A program made the translations under genes and the position numbers. A stretch of DNA of 41,501 nt from Candidatus Rokuibacteriota bacterium (GTDB lineage Bacteria; Methylomirabilota; Methylomirabilia; Rokubacteriales; CSP1-6). A model generated the notes under the pieces. The model worked only from the letters and a program-made list of their open reading frames with translations. It ran no database searches and was not told where the DNA came from. Where the stretch lies: positions 1 to 41,501 of the forward strand of contig QHSL01000097.1 of NCBI GenBank assembly GCA_003220435.1, read 5' to 3'. Positions 32,936 through 40,049 of this stretch are shown piece by piece (positions within the stretch are counted from its first letter, which is position 1; each line of letters opens with the position of its first letter).

Positions 32936-33694
32936 GTGAATCTGCGGGGCGCAGTCGTCAGGCGTCTGCTGTGGTCTCTCGTGCTCGTGGTCGGTCCCCT
33001 GGTCGGCAATGGCTGGGGCCAGGTGTCGTTCCCGCCCGCGCCGGCCGTCGGCAGCTTCGTCACCGACGAGGCGGGGATGATCACGCCGCCGCACCGCGCG
33101 GAGATCGACCGGATCGCCAGGGCGCTCAGCGCGCAGCGCGGATATCCGATCAGCGTGGTGACCATCCGCTCTCTGAACGCGCAGCGGGCGACCGGCTACA
33201 CGATCGAGCGCTACGCGTCCGAGATGCTCCGCGCGGGGAAGCTCGACACGGATCGCAGCGGCTACGGTCTGCTGCTGCTCGTCGCCGCCGAGGATCGACT
33301 CGCACGCATCGAGCTCGGGTCGGCGTGGGGCCGCGCGTACGACGGCCAGGTCCGCGAGGTCATGGACGGGCTCATCCTTCCCGCGTTCCGCCGTGGCGAG
33401 CCCTCCCAGGGGATCCTGGACGGGGTCCGTGGGTTCGATGCGATGGGCCGCGGGCAGGCGCTGCCGACGCCGGTCCGGCCGTGGTGGCTCCTGCCGGCGA
33501 TTGCCGCCGGAGCCCTGGTGCTGATCGGCGCGATCTTCTCGCTCGGGCGGAGCGGACGCCCGGGGCTGGCTTGGGCGGCCGCCGCGTTCATCGGCGTGAT
33601 CCTGGTCTCGCGCGCGATCGCCTGGGCCCGCGGCGACGATGGCGGCGACGGCGGCTCGTCCGCCGACGAAACCGGCGTCACCGGGAAGTGGTAG
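32936..33694 (+). CDS. TPM-domain (YgcG-like) membrane protein
   Basis: A 252-residue protein with a signal peptide (MNLRGAVVRRLLWSLVLVVGPLVGNGWGQ), then a TPM_phosphatase domain at about residues 37-160: VGSFVTDEAGMITPPHRAEIDRIARAL, YPISVVTIRSL, GYGLLLLVAAEDRLARIELGSAWG. Two C-terminal membrane helices follow (about 177-196 and 205-225) and a Gly/Asp-rich tail DDGGDGGSS. TPM proteins act in envelope or thylakoid quality control; a precise role is not established. I chose the GTG at 32936 because GGAGGCGAGG precedes it; an in-frame GTG at 32909 would add nine residues. Confidence 0.87.
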   Translation: MNLRGAVVRRLLWSLVLVVGPLVGNGWGQVSFPPAPAVGSFVTDEAGMITPPHRAEIDRIARALSAQRGYPISVVTIRSLNAQRATGYTIERYASEMLRAGKLDTDRSGYGLLLLVAAEDRLARIELGSAWGRAYDGQVREVMDGLILPAFRRGEPSQGILDGVRGFDAMGRGQALPTPVRPWWLLPAIAAGALVLIGAIFSLGRSGRPGLAWAAAAFIGVILVSRAIAWARGDDGGDGGSSADETGVTGKW

Positions 33695-33712
33695 CGCGCC
33701 CGGCCACCGACC

Positions 33713-34708
33713 TCAGATGTTCAGCAACCGCTCGAGGTTCTTCCAGAGGATGGCGTCCTTCTCCTCCTGGGTCAGCGACTCCATGCTGAGGATCCAGGAC
33801 ACGGGCCAGTCGAGCGCCATGTCGTACGGCCAGTCGGTGCCGAACACGACCCGGTCCGCGCCCACGGTGTCGATGAGGAAGCGCAGCGCCGACTCGGTGT
33901 AGACGATGCAGTCGTAGTAGAACTTTCGCAGGTACGCGCTCGGCGGCTTGGCGATGTTGGCCCGCGCCTCCGAGCGCACCTGCCATCCCCGGTCCATCCG
34001 TCCGATGCCGTAGCACGTGTAGCCGCCGCCGTGGCCGAGGACGATCTTGAGGTTGGGGCACTCGTCCACGACGCCGCCCGACACCAGCGTCGCGAACGTC
34101 ACCGCGCGGTCGACGAGATTGCCGACGGTGTTGGGCAGGTGATAGCGCTTCGTGCGCGGGCTCACCAGCGTCTCGCCGCCCTGATGGAAGAAGATCAGCG
34201 CGCCGAGCTGATCGGCCGCCTTCCAGAACGGGCGAAACTCCGCCTCGTCGAGGGTGCGGCCGTTGACGTGGTCGTTGATCTCGGCGCCCTTGAGCCCGAG
34301 CTGGGTCACGCAGCGCTCGAGCTCCGAAATCGCGCCCTTCACGTCCTGCATGGGTAGGGTCCCCAGTCCCGCGAACCGCTTGGGCCACGTCTTCGTCATC
34401 GAGCTGATCTCGTCGTTGGTGGCTCGCGCGGTCGCCGCCGCCACCTTCGCGTCGAGGTGGTAGTTGTAGAAGCCGACGTACGGCGAGACGACATGGACGT
34501 CGACGCCGAGCGAGTCCATGTCCGCCAACCGCTCCTCGGGCGTCCACTTCGCACGGGGTGGGAGCACCTGCCGCCGGCCCCCGATGACGGCGCACTCCTG
34601 GCCGCGATCGTCCTTCTCGCGCTTGAGCGAGTGCCAGTCGCCGCCCTTCTCGGTGGCCTGCCAGAAGCACTGCGGGGTCAGATGGGCGTGGACGTCAATG
34701 CTCCGCAT
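33713..34708 (-). CDS. Amidohydrolase 2 (ACMSD-like) metal-dependent hydrolase/decarboxylase
   Basis: A 331-residue TIM-barrel amidohydrolase of the ACMSD/OH-DDVA/gamma-resorcylate group. Metal ligands: HAH (His7, His9) in IDVHAHL; His in LIFFHQGGE; His in IVLGHGGGYTCYG; Asp in FGTDWPYD. Family members decarboxylate or hydrolyse aromatic or ring-fission acids using zinc or manganese. ATG at 34708 sits 5 nt after AGGAGGG; an ATG at 34723 lies ahead of that site. Divergent from a Gfo/Idh/MocA gene 32 bp away, so both are probably regulated from the same short region. Confidence 0.93.
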   Translation of the reverse strand: MRSIDVHAHLTPQCFWQATEKGGDWHSLKREKDDRGQECAVIGGRRQVLPPRAKWTPEERLADMDSLGVDVHVVSPYVGFYNYHLDAKVAAATARATNDEISSMTKTWPKRFAGLGTLPMQDVKGAISELERCVTQLGLKGAEINDHVNGRTLDEAEFRPFWKAADQLGALIFFHQGGETLVSPRTKRYHLPNTVGNLVDRAVTFATLVSGGVVDECPNLKIVLGHGGGYTCYGIGRMDRGWQVRSEARANIAKPPSAYLRKFYYDCIVYTESALRFLIDTVGADRVVFGTDWPYDMALDWPVSWILSMESLTQEEKDAILWKNLERLLNI

Positions 34709-34727
34709 CGGTCCCTCCTGCACCTGC

Positions 34728-34733
34728 TATCCT
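34728..34733 (+). promoter_or_regulatory. Extended -10 TGC-TATCCT, probable leaderless start of oxidoreductase
   Basis: TGCTATCCT (extended -10) ends 7 nt before the GTG at 34741 and there is no Shine-Dalgarno sequence, so the mRNA probably starts at the initiation codon. No -35 box is required for an extended -10 promoter. Confidence 0.45.
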
Positions 34734-34740
34734 GCCGCTT

Positions 34741-35733
34741 GTGCCCGCACGCGTCGCGGCCATCGGGGTCAGTCACTGGCACTCGCTGTATGACTCCGCC
34801 TACCTGCGCCACCTGACGACCATGCCCGACATGCGGCTCGTCGGCGTGCACGATCCGGACGCGGCGATCGCCGCCAACCGGGCGGCGGCGCTCGGCGGTC
34901 CGCCGACCTTCACGGACTATCGGCGCATGCTGGCCGAGACGCGGCCGGATTTCGTGATCGCGCTCGGGCGACACAGTAGCATGGCCGAGGTCGCCCTCCA
35001 TCTGCTGGATCACGACTACCCGTTCCTGATGGAGAAGCCGATGGGCGTCAACGCGGAAGAAGTCGGCCGCGTCGCCGATCGGGCGGCCGCTAAGGACGCC
35101 TTCGTCGCCGTGCCCCTGATCCAGCGTTATCACCCGTTCACCGCGCGAGCCCGCGCGCTGCTCGCCGAGGCGAGGTTCGGCCCCCTGTCGCACGTGTACT
35201 TCCGGCTGAACCGGCCCACGTCGGGCCGCTACGTCGCATGGGACGCGGCGTGGATGCTCGATCCCAAGGACGCGGGCGGCGGCTGCCTGCGCAACCTGGG
35301 CCCGCATGGCCTCGATCTCTTCCTGTTCCTCACCGGCGAGGACGCCACCGTCACGGCGGCCCAGCTCAGCTCACGCGCGCTGGGCCAGCCGGTCGAAGAC
35401 TACGCGTCCGTCCTCGTGCGTTCAGCCGGTGGGATCCTGGGGACGATCGAGGTCGGGAACACGTTTCCCCGCTCCGGCACGGATGCGGAGTGGAAGATCG
35501 CCGGGCGCGACGCGATCCTCCTGTTGAGGGACGGCACGATCCGCTTGACGACGGCTGATGGCGAGGAAGTCGCGGCGGGGGAGCCGACCGAGCCGCTGGC
35601 GCTCACGGCCCTGCGCGACGCGCTCGACCACTGGCGCCGCGGCACCCCGCCGCCGGCCACCGTTCACGACTGCCTGCGCGCGGTGCGCCTCATCGACCGG
35701 GCATACGCGCTCGCCGGTCGACGCGACGGTTGA
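34741..35733 (+). CDS. Gfo/Idh/MocA family oxidoreductase
   Basis: A 330-residue NAD(P)-dependent dehydrogenase. The N-terminal Rossmann domain opens ARVAAIGVSHWHSLYDSAYL, with the first strand lacking the full GxGxxG (GVSHWHS instead). The family motif EKP is at residues 98-100 (FLMEKPMGV). The C-terminal alpha/beta domain contains GGGCLRNLGPHGLDLFLFLTG, placing His at the usual D/H catalytic region. Members oxidise sugars, inositols or related compounds. GTG start with no ribosome site (see leaderless promoter). Divergent from the amidohydrolase; a shared pathway is possible but not shown. Confidence 0.92.
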   Translation: MPARVAAIGVSHWHSLYDSAYLRHLTTMPDMRLVGVHDPDAAIAANRAAALGGPPTFTDYRRMLAETRPDFVIALGRHSSMAEVALHLLDHDYPFLMEKPMGVNAEEVGRVADRAAAKDAFVAVPLIQRYHPFTARARALLAEARFGPLSHVYFRLNRPTSGRYVAWDAAWMLDPKDAGGGCLRNLGPHGLDLFLFLTGEDATVTAAQLSSRALGQPVEDYASVLVRSAGGILGTIEVGNTFPRSGTDAEWKIAGRDAILLLRDGTIRLTTADGEEVAAGEPTEPLALTALRDALDHWRRGTPPPATVHDCLRAVRLIDRAYALAGRRDG

Positions 35734-35764
35734 TTCCCTCCCGTGGTTCGTACGCTGAATGTCA

Positions 35765-35803
35765 CGGCGTGCCCCGGCGAGTCGTCTCGCCACGGGCACG
35801 CCG
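35765..35803. terminator. Long two-part hairpin between convergent genes
   Basis: CGGCGTGCCC (35765-35774) pairs with GGGCACGCCG (35794-35803), and inside it GGCGAG pairs with CTCGCC around a TCGT loop, giving 16 bp in two segments with only a C versus AC bulge. It sits in the 103-bp gap between two convergent genes, as expected of a bidirectional terminator, but lacks a U-tract on either side. Confidence 0.55.
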
Positions 35804-35836
35804 CGAGGACTTCGTCGCCCGTGCTGTCGCCGGGCG

Positions 35837-36433
35837 CTACTTCTTGGCGAGCCCGAGCCGTAGCTCCAGGATGCTCCGCATTTCCTGCACGGCCGCGCGC
35901 CAGAGCGGCGCGCCGGGCGCCGCGTAAGCGTCTCCGACCTGCTTGCGCATCTCGTTCGTTGCCGCGTCCTGCTGCTCCTTCGACGCGGCGTCGACCGTCT
36001 TCGCACGGATCTGGGCCGCCTTGACCGTCGCCGGGTGCGAGCGCTCGATCCAGCGGCCGATCTCGTTCCAGTCCTTGTCGAAGAACGCGACCACCGGGAT
36101 GGACTGATAGCCGTTGTTCAGGTAGGTGTCCCGAAGGTCGGCCTCCTTGTCCCTGAAGAACACGCGCAGCTCACAGCCCGGGATCGCCTCGCAGACGTGC
36201 GCGATCAGCGGCGAGTTGCGGTGGACGTCACCGCACCAGTTCTCCGCGATCATCATCGCGTACTTGACCTGGTTGACACCACCGAAGAACTTCCGCTCGT
36301 CGTCGGTCAACCCCGACTTCGCGTAGTAGTCCTCGGTGCGGGCCCGCGTATCGCCCATCTGGGCCATGTAATCCTTCCAGGACAAGCCTTTGGAGAAGCG
36401 CTGGGCGTCGAGGGGAATCTTGAGCTGAGCCAT
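35837..36433 (-). CDS. Thioredoxin-family protein with WCGDV motif
   Basis: A 198-residue cytosolic protein of the thioredoxin_9-type family. The core is KYAMMIAENWCGDVHRNSPLI, with Trp66-Cys67-Gly-Asp, so the second active-site Cys is replaced and only Cys67 remains; Cys81 and Cys87 are nearby. The cis-Pro strand is GYQSIPVVAFFD. An N-terminal helical region (KGLSWKDYMAQMGDT) and a C-terminal helical tail flank it. Monothiol chemistry or a non-redox role is likely. AAAGGAG precedes the ATG. Promoter at 36475-36502. Confidence 0.88.
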   Translation of the reverse strand: MAQLKIPLDAQRFSKGLSWKDYMAQMGDTRARTEDYYAKSGLTDDERKFFGGVNQVKYAMMIAENWCGDVHRNSPLIAHVCEAIPGCELRVFFRDKEADLRDTYLNNGYQSIPVVAFFDKDWNEIGRWIERSHPATVKAAQIRAKTVDAASKEQQDAATNEMRKQVGDAYAAPGAPLWRAAVQEMRSILELRLGLAKK

Positions 36434-36474
36434 CGGGTCTCTCCTTTGTTGGTGGTTCGACTGCGCGCCCGCCC

Positions 36475-36502
36475 TTTATACACCAAATCGGTATACACCC
36501 AA
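36475..36502 (-). promoter_or_regulatory. Sigma70-type promoter of the thioredoxin-like gene
   Basis: On the minus strand TTGGGT, a 16-nt spacer and TATAAA lie about 40 nt before the start codon. Two direct GGTGTATA copies 15 nt apart overlap the spacer and the -10. Confidence 0.55.
36477..36499. repeat. TATACACC direct repeat (copy 3 of the TATACAC element)
   Basis: TATACACC occurs twice, at 36477 and 36492, separated by AAATCGG (15-nt period, so roughly not one full helical turn but one and a half). The same TATACAC core appears at 20161 and 22497. It overlaps the promoter of the thioredoxin-like gene and could bind a regulator. Confidence 0.4.
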
Positions 36503-36594
36503 CAGGGCGGTGAGGACAGCGATGGCCCCGATGGCAAGTCTCTAGGGACCAGGCGTGCCCGCAACCCTGAAGAGCGATAACCCTTGCGTCGCCA

Positions 36595-37143
36595 TTACGG
36601 AGTTCGCGACGCCAAGTACGCGGCAATCGACAACATATCGTCAATGTTCAGATTCGCCACCGTCGCTTTCATGAGCTGCGTTGCCGTGCCCGCGCGTGCA
36701 CCGTTCTGGATGTCATAGAGTTGGCGCACGACGTAGCTGGGTGAACGCCCGGCGATCGACGGTACGCCTCCCAGACCTTTCAGATCCTGCCCATGGCAGA
36801 TTGCGCATTGCAGTGTTTTACCCGCACCGCCGGTGTTGACCAATGCCGCCCCCTTTGCGACGCTGCCAATTGGCGCATAGGCGTTGAACTGCGATCTCGG
36901 GTCGCGGTGTTCAAATTGTTCGAGATCTTCGGGCACCTCGATGATTCGTTGACCGATAGGCTCCTTCTCCCCGGTTTTGAGGGCGGCCAAAAACCAGCCG
37001 GCGACAAATGTCTTGGGGACGGTAGCGGTTTCGACAACCCTGATATTCGATCTGGGCTTCATCGCCGAGAAATATGCTGCGGCAGCTTGCACCTCGGCGT
37101 CGGTGATGTCTTTTGACAGCGAGATCATCAAATCAACGTTTCT
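36595..37143 (-). pseudogene. 5'-truncated cytochrome c gene
   Basis: About 180 codons of a class I cytochrome c related to diheme c4-type proteins. The remaining part opens mid-domain (RNVDLMISLSKDITDAEVQAAAAYFSAM), continues with RVVETATVPKTFVAGWF and retains one heme site CAICHGQDLKG and the C-terminal MKATVANLNIDDMLSIAAYLAS with its axial-Met-like residue. The expected signal peptide and first CxxCH domain are missing; the in-frame upstream sequence is unrelated. An internal ATG at 37128 exists but would give an unexported, hence heme-less, product. Base composition is lower in GC than the surroundings, suggesting acquisition and decay. No flanking mobile element is visible. Confidence 0.7.
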
Positions 37144-37355
37144 CTTTGGCACCGAGGTCTTCCTGGCGCCGTATCTGCGCTCGGCGGCTGCGGCGCAGGC
37201 TGAGGTGGACCGGACGAGAATGACCCTCCCGCCATCGGCCGGCACTATAGCCTGCCACTCGAGGGCCGACAAGGCAGCCCCCAGCCGCAACCGCCTCGCC
37301 GCACCCCAACCCTTGATTCGGCCGTCCGAATGAGGCCGCAACCGAAGACCTGTGA

Positions 37356-37361
37356 TAGAAG
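37356..37361 (+). promoter_or_regulatory. Extended -10 TGA-TAGAAG, probable leaderless start of MFS gene
   Basis: TGATAGAAG ends 6 nt before the GTG at 37368; no Shine-Dalgarno sequence lies between. Same arrangement as at 34728. Upstream, 37150-37350 holds only the edge of the truncated cytochrome and nothing else I recognise. Confidence 0.38.
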
Positions 37362-37367
37362 TCTCGC

Positions 37368-38579
37368 GTGCGTCCGGCCGCTCGTCGCTGGCTGATCGTG
37401 GTCGCGCTGTTCACGGTGACCTACGGCATCTCGACCCCGCTCGCCGCCTACGGCGTGTTCCTCCCCGTCTTCGCCGAGGTGTTCGGGTGGAGTCGGGGCG
37501 CCATCTCGACCGCGCTCTCGGTGAACCTGCTGCTCGGTGGCGTGGCCGGCTTCGCCATCGGCGCCCTCGCCGACCGCCACGGGCCGCGCGTGATGCTCGT
37601 CGCCACGCTGGCGCTGGCCGGGACCGCGTTCGCGTTCGTCTCCATGGTCGACGCGCTCTGGCAGCTGTACCTGTTCGTCGGGGTGCTGGGCGGGGTCGGC
37701 ATGTCGAGCTTCTATCTCCTCGGCACCACGACGGTCACGCGCTGGTTCGGAGCGCGCCGCGGCCTGGCGCTGGCGCTCGTGCTGGTGGGGTTCAACCTCG
37801 GCTACATCTCGGCCGGCCCGCTGGCGGCGTGGTTGATCGAGAAACTCGGCTGGCGCGGCGCCTACGCGCTGCTCGGCGGCGGGTGCGGTCTGATCACGAT
37901 GGTCGCTGCGCTGACCGTGCGGCTGCCGCGCGCTGACGAGACGGACGCGCCCGTCGTGGCACGCCAAGAGGCATCCCACGCCGGGCCCGGCGTGACACTC
38001 GCCGACGCGCTCGCCGATCCGCGCCAGTGGTCCCTGAACGTCGCGTGGCTCCTGCTCGGGGGGCTCGCGCTGATGGTCTCGGTCCACATCGTCCCGTTCG
38101 CGCACGACCAGGGGATCGGCCTGGCCGGCGCGTCGCTCGCGCTCACCGCCTACGGCGTCGGCGCCGTCAGCGGGCGAATCGCCTCTGGCGTGGTGTCGGA
38201 CCGGCTCGGGACGTTCGCGGCGATCCGCGCTGGTTACGTCCTGCAGCTGGTGGCGCTGCTGCTGCTCCTGCTGCTGTCCTCGCGCGCGGCGCTCTTCAGC
38301 TCGCTGGTGATGCTCGGGATGGGCCTCGCGGCGGCCGACACCATGCTGGCGAAGGCGGTGCCCGAAGTGTTCGGGATGCAGGCGCTCGGCTCCATCCTGG
38401 GCGTGCTCAACCTCGGCTGGCGCCTGGGCGCGGCGCTCGGGCCGGCCGCCGCCGGCTTCCTCTACGACGTGACCGGCTCGTACACCGTCCCGTTCGGCGC
38501 GGCGCCCTTCGTTGTGGTGGCGAGCTGGGGGCTGTTCGCGCTAGGCTCGTCGCGCCGACCACGTGACCGTCGGTGGTGA
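37368..38579 (+). CDS. MFS transporter (monocarboxylate/oxalate-formate type)
   Basis: A 403-residue, 12-helix major-facilitator protein of the inner membrane. The loop 2-3 signature reads GALADRHGPRVMLV (about 65-78); helix 1 is VVALFTVTYGISTPLAAYGVFLPVF; FGWSRGAIS and TVTRWFGARRGLALALVLVGFNLG are typical of the oxalate:formate/monocarboxylate branch. The second half has SGRIASGVVSDRLG. GTG start (leaderless candidate). Followed after 26 nt by an MBL hydrolase gene, so this may import its substrate or export its product; that link is inference. Confidence 0.92.
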   Translation: MRPAARRWLIVVALFTVTYGISTPLAAYGVFLPVFAEVFGWSRGAISTALSVNLLLGGVAGFAIGALADRHGPRVMLVATLALAGTAFAFVSMVDALWQLYLFVGVLGGVGMSSFYLLGTTTVTRWFGARRGLALALVLVGFNLGYISAGPLAAWLIEKLGWRGAYALLGGGCGLITMVAALTVRLPRADETDAPVVARQEASHAGPGVTLADALADPRQWSLNVAWLLLGGLALMVSVHIVPFAHDQGIGLAGASLALTAYGVGAVSGRIASGVVSDRLGTFAAIRAGYVLQLVALLLLLLLSSRAALFSSLVMLGMGLAAADTMLAKAVPEVFGMQALGSILGVLNLGWRLGAALGPAAAGFLYDVTGSYTVPFGAAPFVVVASWGLFALGSSRRPRDRRW

Positions 38580-38605
38580 AGACAACTTCTCAAGGGAGAC
38601 ACGCG

Positions 38606-39604
38606 ATGGACTGTTGTGGCCATGAAGGACCCGGCGGCGGTGACGCGCGGTTCGATATCGTGAAGGTCGCCGACGGCGTGCACGCCGCGGTCGCGGCGCC
38701 CGCCTACAAGGTCAACTGCAACACGGCGATCGTCGAGATCGACGACGGCGTCATGATCGTCGACACGCACTCGAAGCCGTCGGCGGCGCGGGTGATCGTC
38801 GAGCGGCTGCGCGACCTGACGCCGAAGCCCGTCCGCTACGTCGTCAACACGCATTTCCACTGGGATCACTGGCACGGCAACGAGGTGTACCCGGCGGCCT
38901 ACCCGGGCGCGGACATCATCACCAACCAGATCACCCGCGAGGCCATGCTCACGAAGGGGCTCAAGCGCATCCGGGACCACGCGCGCCAGGCCCCCAACGA
39001 GATCGCGCAGCTGAAGGCCGACCTCGCCGCCGCCCCGAACGCCACCCAGCGCGCGAAGGTCGAGGCCGATCTTCGCCTCGCCGAGTCCTACCTGCGCGAG
39101 GTCACCGCGCTCAAGCCGTCGCTGCCGACGATCGCCTTCGAGCAGACCATGAGGGTGTACCGGCGCGACCGCGAGATCCATCTGCTCCATCTCGGCCGGG
39201 CCCACACCGAGGGCGACGTGTTCGTTTACCTGCCGAAGGAGAAGGTGGTGATCACGGGCGACGCGCTGATCGGCTGGACGCCCTTCATGGGCGACGGCTA
39301 CCCCGACGAGTGGGCGGCGACGCTCGATCGTCTCGCCCAGCTCGACTTCACCCACGTCATCATGGGCCACGGCAACGTGTCCGGCCGCGAGTGGCTCGGC
39401 ACCTTCCGCAGCTACGTGCACGAGATGGTCGAGGCGGTGCGGCAGGAGGCCGCGACCGGCGCGACCCTCGACGAGGTCAAGCAGCGCGTCGTCGCGAAGC
39501 TCGCGCCGCGGCACGAAAAGTCGTTCGTGGCGTACAACGACTACCGGCCGTGGCGCACGGGCGTGCTGGCCAACATCGAGCGGACGTTCGCGATGGTCAG
39601 CTAG
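38606..39604 (+). CDS. Cytosolic MBL-fold hydrolase, paralogue of 13368-14474
   Basis: A 332-residue metallo-beta-lactamase-fold protein without signal peptide. Metal motif NTHFHWDHWHGN (His83, His85, Asp87, His88), then LGRAHTEGDVFVYLPKEKVVITGDALIGWTPF, and MGHGNVSG with the late His. A helical insert (about 120-180) resembles that of the exported paralogue, and blocks such as YKVNCNTAIVEIDDGVMIVDTHSKPS are nearly the same. The N-terminus MDCCGHEGPGGG has an unusual vicinal Cys pair and His. ATG at 38606 has AGGGAGA upstream; an earlier GTG at 38573 overlaps the MFS gene end. Substrate unknown. Confidence 0.92.
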   Translation: MDCCGHEGPGGGDARFDIVKVADGVHAAVAAPAYKVNCNTAIVEIDDGVMIVDTHSKPSAARVIVERLRDLTPKPVRYVVNTHFHWDHWHGNEVYPAAYPGADIITNQITREAMLTKGLKRIRDHARQAPNEIAQLKADLAAAPNATQRAKVEADLRLAESYLREVTALKPSLPTIAFEQTMRVYRRDREIHLLHLGRAHTEGDVFVYLPKEKVVITGDALIGWTPFMGDGYPDEWAATLDRLAQLDFTHVIMGHGNVSGREWLGTFRSYVHEMVEAVRQEAATGATLDEVKQRVVAKLAPRHEKSFVAYNDYRPWRTGVLANIERTFAMVS

Positions 39605-39607
39605 GGC

Positions 39608-40030
39608 TTAGGCGAGCCGCTTGCGAAGGAAGATGCGCACGGTGTCGGCCGGCCAGCCCGGGAGCTCACCGATCACCTCGTAGCCGTGCCGCCGGTAAAA
39701 CGCGGGCGCTTGATAGCTGTGCGTGAAGAGGTGCATCTGGGAGCAGCCGCGACGCCGCGCCTCGGCTTCCGCGGCGGCGAGCAGCCGCGAGCCGAGACCG
39801 CGCCCCCGAAGCTTCTCGTGAACCCAGATCGCCTGGACGGATCCAGTCCCGGCCCAGGTCCACCCGTGCAGACCCGCGACGACCGCTCCGTCGCGGTCGC
39901 GCACGAAGATCGCCAACCAGCGGCCGTCGTCAACGCCGGTCGCCGCCGCATTGAACTCGTAGAGCCGCTCGTCGAGGAGCGCGACGTCCTCGCGGCGCGG
40001 GTCGTCCTCGACCCGGAGATCTTCGGTCAT
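39608..40030 (-). CDS. GNAT family N-acetyltransferase
   Basis: A 140-residue acetyl-CoA-dependent acetyltransferase. The acetyl-CoA loop is RGRGLG (75-80), preceded by SVQAIWVHEKL and followed by the helix SRLLAAAEAEARRRGC; the C-terminal AFYRRHGYEVIGELPG is the usual GNAT motif B. Similar proteins acetylate small amines or antibiotics. No signal peptide. Converges on the MBL gene with a 3-nt gap and lies 19 nt downstream of the aldehyde oxidoreductase gene on the same strand. Confidence 0.92.
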   Translation of the reverse strand: MTEDLRVEDDPRREDVALLDERLYEFNAAATGVDDGRWLAIFVRDRDGAVVAGLHGWTWAGTGSVQAIWVHEKLRGRGLGSRLLAAAEAEARRRGCSQMHLFTHSYQAPAFYRRHGYEVIGELPGWPADTVRIFLRKRLA

Positions 40031-40049
40031 CGGCCGTGTCGGCTTGCGA

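Noticed and set aside
37144-37341. Upstream in-frame sequence as the true N-terminus of the cytochrome c
   Set aside because: It contains no signal peptide or CxxCH motif and does not resemble the family; the family-like part begins only at about 37143.
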